The position numbers and the translations under genes were made by a program. Below, in pieces: positions 1 through 10,184 of a stretch of 64,000 bases of DNA (positions within the stretch are counted from its first letter, which is position 1; each line of letters opens with the position of its first letter). The notes beneath the pieces were generated by a model that saw nothing but the letters and a program-made list of their open reading frames with translations, had not been told where the DNA came from and searched no databases. This DNA is from Akkermansiaceae bacterium (GTDB lineage Bacteria; Verrucomicrobiota; Verrucomicrobiia; Verrucomicrobiales; Akkermansiaceae): contig JACKQB010000003.1 in the NCBI GenBank assembly GCA_024233115.1, positions 372,001 to 436,000 on the forward strand, written 5' to 3'.

Positions 1-630
1 GACAACGGAAGCCTCAAGCTTCGCAACGATTACACCACAGGCAGTTTCGATGGTAACGTTGCCTACAATGGCGGCGGTGCAGCCATTATGCACAGGTACG
101 ATGGAGCCTCGTATTTAACAGCCACAGACACCTCCATCATCATCGAGATCACCGGACGCGCCGCTACCAACCGCCTATCCCGTGCCGGTGTCGCCTATGA
201 CAATGCCGGGACATCCAACCCCGGAATCTACTTTGGCTCAGGAAGCTCCGGCGGGTGGAGTGTTTACCTGGGAAGCGGCACCACGGGTGGATCAGCACTG
301 GCAACCTCCACCAATGGTCTTGATGCTGGCGGCGATGTCTTTGACATGCGCCTCACCATTGACCTGGTCGCGGAGACCGGACATTTTGAGTTTAAACCGG
401 ACGGTGGTTCATGGACTACCCCAACAGGCATGGGGTCCATTGATTTGTCCGCGCTGGACACCGGCGCAACCGACGGCACCAATCCCCTCAATTGGAATAG
501 CCTCTACATACGCACATCACTTGCAGGCGATACCATCGACAACATCGTGGTGTCCGCTGTGCCCGAGCCATCCTCCGCCGCCCTGCTCGGCCTCGGTGGA
601 CTCGCGCTGCTTTTCCGCCGCAGGAAATAA
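1..630 (+). CDS. PEP-CTERM sorting domain protein, 5' truncated by window edge
   Basis: The frame is open from base 1 with no stop, so the gene begins upstream; the first ATG (88) is internal. About 209 residues are visible: a Gly/Ser/Thr-rich, beta-strand-like body resembling a LamG-type fold (inference only), then a C-terminal VPEPSSAALLGLGG segment, a short hydrophobic helix and an RRRK tail. That is the PEP-CTERM signal, recognised by an exosortase that cleaves and anchors exported proteins. No exosortase is in this window. The gene ends at a strong terminator and is the first of three similar units. The substrate or ligand of the body cannot be told. Confidence 0.85.
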   Translation, partial: DNGSLKLRNDYTTGSFDGNVAYNGGGAAIMHRYDGASYLTATDTSIIIEITGRAATNRLSRAGVAYDNAGTSNPGIYFGSGSSGGWSVYLGSGTTGGSALATSTNGLDAGGDVFDMRLTIDLVAETGHFEFKPDGGSWTTPTGMGSIDLSALDTGATDGTNPLNWNSLYIRTSLAGDTIDNIVVSAVPEPSSAALLGLGGLALLFRRRK

Positions 631-672
631 TCCGGCGACAACTGAAAAGCATCCATCTAACAAAATCACCAG

Positions 673-704
673 GGGCTGCGGACATCGTTCCGCAGCCCTT
701 TTTT
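673..704 (+). terminator. Rho-independent terminator after the first PEP-CTERM gene
   Basis: A perfect 10-bp stem (GGGCTGCGGA at 673-682 with TCCGCAGCCC at 689-698) closes a 6-nt loop and is followed by six T. The same stem recurs after the next two genes. Confidence 0.9.
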
Positions 705-932
705 CGACTGATCTATCAACCGGAAACAGGTCCGGCCTCGCACAATACTTGTCATATCGCGCTATAATCTTACCACATAGGGCTATATTGACATCCTGTA
801 TTGACTCTGACATTCTCATTCATTTAGTGTTCAAAATGAAGTGAGCGTCGTGGATTTTTTCCATTGCGGATTCTTCAATCCCCCCCTTCCACACGAGGGT
901 TCCACACTGGGGGCACTACCCATAAAAAAACA
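705..932 (+). promoter_or_regulatory. Leader region of the second PEP-CTERM gene, partly duplicated at 1737-1962
   Basis: No gene is seen between the terminator and the ATG at 933. The first part is alignable by eye with 1737-1860, upstream of the third PEP-CTERM gene: shared blocks include GGAAACAGG, GCTATA and TATTGACT. A TATAAT lies at 763-768 but without a convincing -35. It is best read as a duplicated promoter/leader; the exact promoter is not resolved. Confidence 0.4.
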
Positions 933-1655
933 ATGAAAATGAAACCTAACAAATACATCATTGCAACCGCAGTTGCATCTGCGATCACGGCGACCGCCCA
1001 GGCGGCCGTTGTTTTTCAAGTGGACATCCACATGACCGGCGGAACGAGCCAGGAACTGCAGTCCGGCTGGACTGCCTGGGATGTCGACAAGGTAACGACC
1101 AACAACTCGATCTCTACAACCCTCTCAGGCATAGGTGTGAGCATCACGTCCAATGGTGGTGGTTACGTCACCGCCCGTGGCGGTACCACGGAAGATCGTG
1201 ACGGAGAGATCACGGGCACCAGCTGGGATGATGTGGTGGAGGATTTTGCTGTTGCCCGGGCTGGTAACGGGTCTGCCACCTTGAGCTTAACGGGCTTGGA
1301 CAACACCAAGACCTACTCCCTTACCATTTACAACAACGACTGCTATGAGATCTCTGGAAACCCAGGCTTTGCCGGCGGCACACTGACCCCCACCATCACC
1401 ACTGGGGCGATCGTTGGCGTTGCCGATGCGGGCACCATCACCAATGTCAGGGAAGGCGCACGCACGGATGGCGATTTCGACAATCAATTCATCAGCTTCA
1501 CTCCTGATTCCGGCGGCAATGCTGACATCCTGATCACCAGTAGCTCCAACTTTGTGCTCTTCAGCGGCATGCAGCTCGATGTTGTGCCAGAGCCGTCCTC
1601 CGCAGCCCTGCTCGGCCTCGGTGGACTTGCTCTGATTTTCCGCCGCAGGAAATAA
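933..1655 (+). CDS. PEP-CTERM sorting domain protein
   Basis: About 240 residues. The start at ATG 933 is chosen because it gives a clean signal peptide (basic MKMKPNK, then an Ala/Thr-rich hydrophobic stretch ending AQAA); the frame runs further upstream to 864 but without signal-peptide character. The mature body is Gly/Thr/Asp-rich and predicted beta-rich, with no family I recognise. The C-terminus has the VPEPSS motif, a hydrophobic helix and RRRK, as expected for exosortase-processed surface or secreted proteins. The last ~65 nt of coding sequence plus the terminator are nearly identical to those of the next gene, pointing to recent duplication or conversion. No Shine-Dalgarno precedes the ATG. 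Confidence 0.8.
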   Translation: MKMKPNKYIIATAVASAITATAQAAVVFQVDIHMTGGTSQELQSGWTAWDVDKVTTNNSISTTLSGIGVSITSNGGGYVTARGGTTEDRDGEITGTSWDDVVEDFAVARAGNGSATLSLTGLDNTKTYSLTIYNNDCYEISGNPGFAGGTLTPTITTGAIVGVADAGTITNVREGARTDGDFDNQFISFTPDSGGNADILITSSSNFVLFSGMQLDVVPEPSSAALLGLGGLALIFRRRK

Positions 1656-1737
1656 TTCTGTTGGCTGCGAAAAACCTATACGACCAATCAAGTCGACTTA
1701 TCACGGGCTGCGGACTTTGTTCCGCAGCCCTTTTTGC
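1590..1737 (+). repeat. 148-bp direct repeat, copy A (PEP-CTERM coding end plus terminator)
   Basis: Matches 2722-2869 at 145 of 148 positions by eye; the three differences lie just after the stop codon. It spans the PEP-CTERM anchor codons, stop, 3' untranslated segment and terminator. Confidence 0.9.
1705..1735 (+). terminator. Rho-independent terminator after the second PEP-CTERM gene
   Basis: A 10-bp perfect stem GGGCTGCGGA (1705-1714) / TCCGCAGCCC (1721-1730), loop CTTTGT, then TTTTT. The stem matches that at 673 and 2837. Confidence 0.9.
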
Positions 1738-1962
1738 GACTGATCCATAAGCTGGAAACAGGCGCGGTCTGGCAGCCCCCTTTTTGCTATATCGTGCTAT
1801 ATTTTTACCTCATCGAGCTATTCTCACGTCTATTATTGACTTCGTCACACGTATTCACTAGCAGTACCAATATAAGGAATTGCGTCCGGATTTGTCCTTT
1901 GCAAATTCTTAAGTCCCACCCTGCCCTCGGAACAGAAGGGTAATATCCCACCAAACCAAACC

Positions 1963-2787
1963 ATGAAAAACACAACCTTTGCCATCGCATCATTGCTCTA
2001 CGTCACAGGTTCTCTCCACGCTGCCACCATCGTCTTCAAGGAAGGAGCCAACGTCGTTTCCTCCGATGGAGCCATTAACATCGCCACCTACACGGGCACG
2101 GAAGACACCTCTGTCGTGCAGGAATCTCCGAACAACAACTACGGTGGACGCACCACCATTCTCGTTGGTGTGCTTGGCGCTGGCAAGGTTCGCGCAGGCC
2201 ATGTGCGCTTCGATGTGACATCGTTGGCGAGCCAGTTCGTCACGATCGATTCCATCAAATTCCGTTTCTATGTCGAAACGACCGGCGGCACCAGCCAGTC
2301 CATCAGCTATGGTGCCCATAAGGCTGTGAGCGGAGACTGGGTGGAAGGAACTGCAAACGGCGCTGGTCAAACCGGCTCCGCCACCTACAACTACCAAATC
2401 CACAGTACCTTGGGATGGGCAAGTACAGGCGGACGTGGCTCCAGTGATGCATGGCCCGACCAGTTACTGCCGGTTTCCAGCGGCGGCTATGGTGCTGCGG
2501 GCACCTGGATCGAGATGACCCTCGACCCCTCGGGCTACGACCCCTCGCTCGATACACCCACCGAATTGATCCAGTCCTGGATCACCGATGGTGCCCAGAA
2601 CGACGGTATTTTGATGACCTACTCCAACAACGTGAGCAATCCGCAATGGCAACTGGCCAGCTCGGAACACGCCACCGCGGCGTGGCGCCCGGAACTGGTG
2701 ATCGAATACACCGCCATCCCCGAGCCGTCCTCCGCAGCCCTGCTCGGCCTCGGTGGACTTGCTCTGATTTTCCGCCGCAGGAAATAA
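1963..2787 (+). CDS. PEP-CTERM protein with DNRLRE-like domain
   Basis: 274 residues. The N-terminus MKNTTFAIASLLYVTGSLHA is a typical signal peptide. The body resembles the DNRLRE-type beta-sandwich found in secreted proteins: an N-terminal strand with SPNNNYGG, a central HVRFDVTSL strand, and a KAVSGDWVEGT segment. It ends with IPEPSSAALLGLGG, a hydrophobic helix and RRRK, the exosortase anchor. It is the third unit of the array and shares its 3' end with the gene at 933. The role is probably surface or extracellular adhesion or polysaccharide interaction, but this is inferred from domain type only. Confidence 0.8.
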   Translation: MKNTTFAIASLLYVTGSLHAATIVFKEGANVVSSDGAINIATYTGTEDTSVVQESPNNNYGGRTTILVGVLGAGKVRAGHVRFDVTSLASQFVTIDSIKFRFYVETTGGTSQSISYGAHKAVSGDWVEGTANGAGQTGSATYNYQIHSTLGWASTGGRGSSDAWPDQLLPVSSGGYGAAGTWIEMTLDPSGYDPSLDTPTELIQSWITDGAQNDGILMTYSNNVSNPQWQLASSEHATAAWRPELVIEYTAIPEPSSAALLGLGGLALIFRRRK

Positions 2788-2869
2788 TTCTGCCAGCTGC
2801 GAAAAACCTATACGACCAATCAAGTCGACTTATCACGGGCTGCGGACTTTGTTCCGCAGCCCTTTTTGC
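2722..2869 (+). repeat. 148-bp direct repeat, copy B
   Basis: Second copy of the repeat at 1590-1737, again covering the PEP-CTERM anchor codons, stop and terminator. Confidence 0.9.
2837..2867 (+). terminator. Rho-independent terminator after the third PEP-CTERM gene
   Basis: Stem GGGCTGCGGA (2837-2846) / TCCGCAGCCC (2853-2862), loop CTTTGT, then five T. Confidence 0.9.
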
Positions 2870-3008
2870 ACCCACCAGGCAAACGGATGGCAGGCGGTGG
2901 CGAGTTCTATTGTCGCTGTGCTACCGCAATGAATGACCTGCCTTGTCTCGAGCTTTGTAAATATCCGCATGGGCTTGATTTATTCCAATAAGGCATCACA
3001 CTCCCCTC

Positions 3009-3536
3009 GTGCCATCCAGATTCAATTCCCATGAAACCGGCGAAGCCTTCACAGAATGCTGCGATTGCGGCTGCGCACTCCTTGATGCCGGCATGTATAT
3101 CATCAATCAGACCTACGTGGGCAACGAGTGTGTTTTCGAATTCGCCATGTGCCATGAATGTCGGGAGAAAATGAATGAAAAACTCTCGGAGAAGTCCCGG
3201 GTCGCCATGTTCGATTTTATGCATGACCACGCTGATATGGAAACACGCGAGAATGAGCTGGGCACGGAATCAGAAACCGATGCTTATCTCGCCTCCTGCC
3301 TGACCTGCGGCAAAGCCCGCATCGAATCTGAAGGTTACACGGTCGGAGCCATGTTCAGTGCCGGTTTCCTGATCAAAGGACCATTCCCCATGTTGATTTG
3401 CAGCGATTGTGAAAGCAAACTAGGTGAAAGCATCTCCGATGAGACCCGCGATGTCTGGGACAAATTCATCGGCGACCATTTCCCGGGACCACCGTCCGAG
3501 GTCAAACTCCCCACCCACAAACCCGTCCTGATCTAA
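3009..3536 (+). CDS. Hypothetical protein with duplicated CxxC zinc-ribbon-like modules
   Basis: 175 residues from a GTG start; no in-frame ATG gives a better start. I do not recognise the family. Two similar halves are visible: Cys 17/18/20/22 with a CHEC pair at 48-51, then CLTC at 97-100 with CSDC at 131-134. Each half has two CxxC knuckles about 30 residues apart, as in zinc ribbons or treble clefs, so it is probably a structural-zinc protein. No signal peptide or membrane segment is seen, so it is likely cytoplasmic. It lies 46 bp upstream of prmC on the same strand, with a heptamer tandem repeat between. Confidence 0.6.
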   Translation: MPSRFNSHETGEAFTECCDCGCALLDAGMYIINQTYVGNECVFEFAMCHECREKMNEKLSEKSRVAMFDFMHDHADMETRENELGTESETDAYLASCLTCGKARIESEGYTVGAMFSAGFLIKGPFPMLICSDCESKLGESISDETRDVWDKFIGDHFPGPPSEVKLPTHKPVLI

Positions 3537-3539
3537 CCC

Positions 3540-3567
3540 GCCTACCGCCTACCGCCTACCGTCTACC
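3540..3567 (+). repeat. Four-copy 7-bp tandem repeat (GCCTACC)
   Basis: Three exact GCCTACC units (3540, 3547, 3554) and one GTCTACC (3561), starting just after the stop codon at 3536 and ending 15 bp before the prmC ATG. Confidence 0.9.
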
Positions 3568-3582
3568 GCCCCCTGAAAAAAA

Positions 3583-4539
3583 ATGACCACCGTTCTCGAC
3601 ACCATCGAAAAAGGAACCTCCTACCTGGAAAGCAAGGGGATCGAGGACGCGCGTCGCAACATGCAGCTCCTGGTCACCCATCAGCTCGGCTGCTCACGGG
3701 TCGAGCTCTATATGCAGTTCGACCGGCCCATGACCGAGGAAGAGCTGGTCCCGCTGCGGGAAAAACTCAAACGCCGGGGCAGCGGCGAACCACTCCAGCA
3801 CCTGCTCGGCACCGTCGAATTTTACAAACGCGAATTTAAAACCGATGCCCGGGCCCTCATCCCCAGGCCCGAGACCGAGGAGCTGGTTTCCCTGATCCTG
3901 AAACACCCGGTTCTTCAAATTGACCGCAGCGCAACAGAGCCCCCCCCCGCCACCGGCGAACCACTGGAAGAGACGTCGGCAGAACCGGTCGAGGCACCTG
4001 GGCAGGTAGAAGCCCGCTCTGACCAGCTCAGGGTTCTCGATATGGGGACCGGCTCGGGCGTGATCGGGCTCAGCCTTGCCGGGGAATTGGGTGGTCGGTG
4101 CCTTGAAGTCGTGCTGGCCGATATTTCTCCGGGTGCCTTGGCTCTGGCATCGGAAAACGCCCTCTTGCTCGGCACGCCGCGTCACACCCTGGTCAAAACC
4201 TCGCTTTTCTCCCATCTCGAGGGCGAAAAATACCATCTGATCGCGGCCAATCTCCCCTACATCGCAGAACGGGACCTCGACACACTCACACCTGAGGTCA
4301 TGCACGATCCCCATATCGCCCTCTTCGGGGGAAAAGATGGGCTGGACATCCTGCGTGATTTCATTCAGCAAGTCCCCTCGCATCTCCACCCAGGCGGACT
4401 GCTCGCTCTGGAAATCGGATACGACCAAGCCCAAGCCGTCGAAGCCATGCTCAAACAAGCCGGTTTCGAAAACATCCTCACTCACAAAGACCTCAACGGT
4501 ATACCCCGTTTCCCTCTCGCAACCCTCCCGGTTTCCTAA
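3583..4539 (+). CDS. prmC: Peptide chain release factor N5-glutamine methyltransferase
   Basis: 318 residues. PrmC (HemK) methylates the glutamine of the GGQ loop in release factors RF1/RF2 using S-adenosylmethionine. Visible are the all-helical N-terminal substrate domain, the SAM site (LDMGTGSGVIGLSLA, about 150-164), and the catalytic NLPY at 223-226. Family members usually read NPPY; Leu at the second position is unusual, but the side-chain-binding Asn and Tyr are kept. A ~30-residue Pro/Glu/Ala-rich insert (about 112-143) lies between the N-terminal region and the SAM site and makes it longer than the usual ~280. It contains a C9 run. murA follows 21 bp downstream. Confidence 0.9.
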   Translation: MTTVLDTIEKGTSYLESKGIEDARRNMQLLVTHQLGCSRVELYMQFDRPMTEEELVPLREKLKRRGSGEPLQHLLGTVEFYKREFKTDARALIPRPETEELVSLILKHPVLQIDRSATEPPPATGEPLEETSAEPVEAPGQVEARSDQLRVLDMGTGSGVIGLSLAGELGGRCLEVVLADISPGALALASENALLLGTPRHTLVKTSLFSHLEGEKYHLIAANLPYIAERDLDTLTPEVMHDPHIALFGGKDGLDILRDFIQQVPSHLHPGGLLALEIGYDQAQAVEAMLKQAGFENILTHKDLNGIPRFPLATLPVS

Positions 4540-4560
4540 TCCCCATTCTCACTCCCACCC

Positions 4561-5838
4561 ATGGACAAACTTCTCGTACGCGGCGGAGCCACCCTTCAAG
4601 GCTCCGTCCACATTTCCGGCTCAAAAAATGCCTCCCTGCCCATTCTTGCCGCCACCCTGCTCACAGATCAACCGTGTATCATCCGTCGGGTGCCCGATGT
4701 CTCCGATACCAACTACATGATCCAGATCCTCGCCGCCCTCGGTGCCGAAGTGGAACGCTCCAGCGGCACGGTGCGTATCACGGCAGGCAGCATCAGCCAC
4801 GATGCCCCCTACGAGATTGTCCGGAAAATGCGCGCCTCCATCTGTGTGATGGGGCCTCTGTTAGCCCGACTTCACAAGGCCAGCGTCTCGCTCCCCGGCG
4901 GCTGCGTCATCGGTGACCGTCCGGTCGACCTCCACCTCAAGGGACTTGAGGCACTCGGTGCCACCATCGACATGGAGGGAGGAAACATGCACATCAGCGC
5001 AACCGATGGCCTCCATGGAAAAGAGGTTGATCTCCGGGGAAAACACGGCCCCACGGTACTGGGAACGGACAACCTGATGATGGCTGCCGTGCTGGCAAAA
5101 GGCACCACCATCATCGAGTCCGCCGCCTGCGAACCGGAAGTTGTCGACCTTGCCAACTTTCTCAATAAAATGGGGGCTAAAATCGAAGGCGCCGGCACCC
5201 GTCGGATCACGATCAAAGGGGTGAAGAAGCTGCATGGTGTCGAGCACACGGTCATCCCGGACCGCATTGAAGCAGGTACCTTCATGGTGGCAGCCGCCAT
5301 GGCCGGCTGCCCGGAAAACGGAGTGACCCTGCACCGCATCTGCAAAGACCACCTCGGACCATCGACCGAGAAGCTCCTCGAGGCGGGACACTCTGTCGAA
5401 TTCAACGCCAAGGGAACGTCTTGCACCGTGAAACCCGGTAACGCGCCCAAGGGAGCCAACATCGTTACCGCCCCCTTTCCCGGTTTCCCCACCGACATGC
5501 AGGCCCAGTTTACAGCCTTGTTCGCGGTCACACCGGGAATATCAGTGGTCGAGGACACCATCTTTCCACAGCGTTTTATGCACTGTGCAGAAATGACGCG
5601 CATGGGTGCGGATATCAAGGTCGACAACGGTACTGCGGTAATCAAGGGCACCACCAAAATGTCGGGCGCCCCGGTAATGGCCTCTGACCTGAGAGCCTCC
5701 GCCGCCCTCGTCCTCGCCGGACTTTGCGCCCAGGGGAGCACCGAGATCAACCGTCTTTACCACATCGACCGTGGTTACGAAAACATCGATGATAAACTCA
5801 TCATGCTGGGTGCTGACATCGAGCGTGTTAGAGAATAG
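4561..5838 (+). CDS. murA: UDP-N-acetylglucosamine 1-carboxyvinyltransferase
   Basis: 425 residues. MurA transfers enolpyruvate from PEP to UDP-GlcNAc, the first committed step of peptidoglycan synthesis, in the cytoplasm. The N-terminal GSKNASLPILAA and the catalytic loop LPGGCVIGDRPVDLH are present; counting from Met1 the catalytic Cys falls at residue 115, as in E. coli, so the enzyme should be fosfomycin-sensitive in principle. The length is that of the family. It follows prmC closely and is probably co-transcribed. Presence of murA supports a peptidoglycan-containing member of the PVC group. Confidence 0.97.
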   Translation: MDKLLVRGGATLQGSVHISGSKNASLPILAATLLTDQPCIIRRVPDVSDTNYMIQILAALGAEVERSSGTVRITAGSISHDAPYEIVRKMRASICVMGPLLARLHKASVSLPGGCVIGDRPVDLHLKGLEALGATIDMEGGNMHISATDGLHGKEVDLRGKHGPTVLGTDNLMMAAVLAKGTTIIESAACEPEVVDLANFLNKMGAKIEGAGTRRITIKGVKKLHGVEHTVIPDRIEAGTFMVAAAMAGCPENGVTLHRICKDHLGPSTEKLLEAGHSVEFNAKGTSCTVKPGNAPKGANIVTAPFPGFPTDMQAQFTALFAVTPGISVVEDTIFPQRFMHCAEMTRMGADIKVDNGTAVIKGTTKMSGAPVMASDLRASAALVLAGLCAQGSTEINRLYHIDRGYENIDDKLIMLGADIERVRE

Positions 5839-6052
5839 GCCACGCTGCGGGTTACGATGTAAGTACAATACCCCGGCATCCTTTATTTTTAGAGCATCCA
5901 GGGCGTTAATGTGGCAAGTTTTCCCTTGACCTCGGCGTATCTCTCATGGAGATTCGCGCCCCGTCGGGTTTTCTCCGGCTGGCCCTACAATGGGTGGGGT
6001 GTGTCCGTCCCTCAGACACCACCCCTCATTTACCACATATTTTACCACTCCC

Positions 6053-8065
<2,013 letters not shown>

Positions 8066-8104
8066 GGCGGGTTTTCAATTTGCCGGCAACCCAGGCATCT
8101 TTGT

Positions 8105-8140
8105 AAACAGGCGACCTTATCATGGGCCGCCTGTTTTTTT
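8105..8140 (+). terminator. Rho-independent terminator after rpoD
   Basis: AAACAGGCG (8105-8113) pairs with CGCCTGTTT (8128-8136), and the helix continues inward after one mismatch; the T-run extends to 8140. Confidence 0.85.
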
Positions 8141-8276
8141 GTTTCTATTCTCTGCCGGTATGCGTAGCAATCAGGTGACTGGGTGATCGGCTCCGTTGGA
8201 AAATCTCCACCCATCCGACGAAATTTGTCCTCCTATTCGTCATTGAATACAACGAGGTTCCCGCTAGATACACCGC

Positions 8277-9029
8277 ATGAACAAAGTCCCGGTCGAAGTT
8301 TTTGATACACCTGAGTCTGCCGTCGCCCAGCTCGCTGCCGATACGGCCCAGCTCATCCGGACCAACGATGCCGTTGGAAAAGCCACCGTTCTGGGTCTCG
8401 CGACGGGTGCCACCCCATTGCGGTATTACCAGGAGCTCATCCGGCTCCACAATGAAGACGGGCTCTCATTTAAAAACGTGATCACGTTTAACCTCGATGA
8501 ATATGCAGGTCTGCCGCGTGATCACAAGGAAAGCTACTGGCACTTCATGCATACACACCTTTTTGATCATATCGATATCAAACCAGAAAACATCAACCTC
8601 CCATCAGGAACGGTATCTGCGGAGGACATCCCGGCGCACTGCGAGCAGTATGAACAAGCGATCATCAACGCCGGTGGCATCGACCAGCAAATCCTCGGTA
8701 TCGGTCGCACTGGCCACATCGGTTTCAACGAACCAGGCTCACCCAAGGACTCGCGGACCCGGGTGATCCATCTTGACCAAATCACCCGTGAAGATGCCGC
8801 TCCTGCCTTTGGCGGCATTGAAAACGTGCCGTCAACGGCCATCACCATGGGCTGTGGAACCATTCTCGCAGCCCGCCGTATTGTGCTGATGGCATGGGGC
8901 ACCGGCAAGGCCGCCATTGTCAAAAAAGCCGTCCAGGGGCCGGTCAACGACATCGTATCCGCCTCATACCTTCAAGAACACGACAACGCCGTGTTTTACA
9001 TCGATGCGGCCGCAGCCTCCGAGCTGTGA
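8277..9029 (+). CDS. nagB: NagB-family glucosamine-6-phosphate deaminase/isomerase
   Basis: 250 residues. NagB converts glucosamine-6-phosphate to fructose-6-phosphate and ammonia, linking amino-sugar use to glycolysis. Seen are the phosphate loop LATGATPL (41-48), FNLDEY with the general-base Asp at 74, and GIGRTGHIGFNEP (141-153) with the ring-opening His147 and Glu152. The residue matching catalytic Asp141 of E. coli NagB is Thr145 here. GRTGHIGFNEP is, from memory, typical of a Bacteroidetes/PVC subfamily, so this may be a normal variant or a changed substrate. It is a single gene with its own terminator. Confidence 0.82.
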   Translation: MNKVPVEVFDTPESAVAQLAADTAQLIRTNDAVGKATVLGLATGATPLRYYQELIRLHNEDGLSFKNVITFNLDEYAGLPRDHKESYWHFMHTHLFDHIDIKPENINLPSGTVSAEDIPAHCEQYEQAIINAGGIDQQILGIGRTGHIGFNEPGSPKDSRTRVIHLDQITREDAAPAFGGIENVPSTAITMGCGTILAARRIVLMAWGTGKAAIVKKAVQGPVNDIVSASYLQEHDNAVFYIDAAAASEL

Positions 9030-9051
9030 GTGAGCCACTCAAGTCAATGGC

Positions 9052-9085
9052 CATGCCCCTGTCTCAACCACAGGGGCATGATTTT
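9052..9085 (+). terminator. Rho-independent terminator after nagB
   Basis: An 11-bp perfect stem CATGCCCCTGT (9052-9062) / ACAGGGGCATG (9070-9080) with a 7-nt loop, followed by ATTTT. Confidence 0.85.
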
Positions 9086-9139
9086 GTCCACAGACCGTGT
9101 CATTACTTCACGGACTGAAAAACCTGCCATTTTTTATCG

Positions 9140-9145
9140 TATAAT
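9140..9145 (+). promoter_or_regulatory. Candidate -10 box upstream of the ThuA gene
   Basis: A consensus TATAAT lies 29 bp before the ATG at 9174 and after the nagB terminator. The -35 at the expected spacing is poor, so this is only a candidate. Confidence 0.35.
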
Positions 9146-9173
9146 GCTACCGTCCAATCTTAATGTAGCCATC

Positions 9174-10184
9174 ATGCGATTCCTCATCCGACTTACCACC
9201 CTGCTCTCACTTCTCCTCCTCGGCATTGTTCCTGCGCACGCCAAGAAAAAGATCCTCTTTCTCGCAGGGCCGCCAAGCCATGGCAACGGAGAGCACGAAT
9301 TCCGCGCCGGCTGTATGCTGCTTGCCGATGCCCTCAACGCCAGCGGTGCCGATGTCGAAGCCAAAGTCCACTACTACGGCTGGCCGAAGGATGAATCCAT
9401 CTTCGAGGGGGTCGACGCATGCATCATTTACGCCGATGCCGGGGGCCAGCTTGGAAACAAGGTCGGGTTTCTCGATCAAAAAGTCAAAGCCGGTATGGGG
9501 ATCATGTTTATGCACTACGGGGTACACCCCAGCAAAGAAATCGGAGAAAAATACTTCAAACACTGGATCGGCGGATACATGGAAACCGGCTGGTCGGTGA
9601 ACCCACACTGGATCGCGGACATCGAAGCCCGGAAAAACCACCCGGTTGCCCATGGCCTCGCCAAACCCATTACCGCTTTTGATGAATTTTACTGGAACAT
9701 GCGCTTCCCCAGCAAAGATGAATGTGACTGTTGCCATCCGCTTGCCACCGCCACCCCTACCCCTGAAAAAGTCGTCCGCTATATCAACCTGTGGAACGAG
9801 CATGGTGAAAAATGCTTCGGCACCGAGCAGGCGCTGATGTGGTGCCGTGACCCGAAACCGGGCGCGGGTGGACGCGGCATCGGCTTTGTCGGCGGCCACT
9901 ACCATCGGAACTGGGCCATCGATGATTTCCGTAAACTTGTACTCAATGCCATCGTCTGGCTTGCCCGGGCTGAGGTCCCCGAAAACGGAATCCCATCAAA
10001 ACCAGTCACCCTCGATATGCTCAATGCCAATCTGGATCGTCCGGTGAAAGGCAAACCCGTCCAGCTCCCCACAGAGGCACTGCTTCAGCAAAAACCGATG
10101 CCGCTCCCAGACCTCAAAGCGAAGTCCGCAGGCAAGAAGAAAGCCCGGGGCAAGAACAGGGATGCTGGTAAAAAAAAACGCTAG
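9174..10184 (+). CDS. Secreted ThuA-like domain protein
   Basis: About 336 residues from ATG 9174, chosen because MRFLIRLTT and the following leucine-rich stretch ending PAHA form a signal peptide; the frame upstream to 9030 lacks this. The body is ThuA-like (class I glutamine-amidotransferase fold): ILFLAGPPSHG near the N-terminus, VDACIIYADAGG, GIMFMHYGVH and FVGGHYHRNW. ThuA-like domains in PVC bacteria usually occur with sugar-oxidation or heme proteins; the activity is unsettled. The C-terminus is lysine-rich and its codons run through an A9 tract at 10170-10178 just before the stop. A -1 shift there would fuse it to the downstream NPCBM/heme protein. Confidence 0.8.
   Translation: MRFLIRLTTLLSLLLLGIVPAHAKKKILFLAGPPSHGNGEHEFRAGCMLLADALNASGADVEAKVHYYGWPKDESIFEGVDACIIYADAGGQLGNKVGFLDQKVKAGMGIMFMHYGVHPSKEIGEKYFKHWIGGYMETGWSVNPHWIADIEARKNHPVAHGLAKPITAFDEFYWNMRFPSKDECDCCHPLATATPTPEKVVRYINLWNEHGEKCFGTEQALMWCRDPKPGAGGRGIGFVGGHYHRNWAIDDFRKLVLNAIVWLARAEVPENGIPSKPVTLDMLNANLDRPVKGKPVQLPTEALLQQKPMPLPDLKAKSAGKKKARGKNRDAGKKKR
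10170..10178 (+). other. A9 homopolymer at the ThuA/heme-protein junction (frameshift candidate)
   Basis: Nine A read in frame as GGT AAA AAA AAA CGC TAG. Slipping back one base opens the next frame, which has no stop from here to 13267 and encodes the NPCBM domain missing its start. See the findings. Confidence 0.7.

Noticed and set aside
5925..5991. TTGACC and TACAAT as a promoter for rpoD
   Set aside because: Spacing and the other box do not fit for either element.
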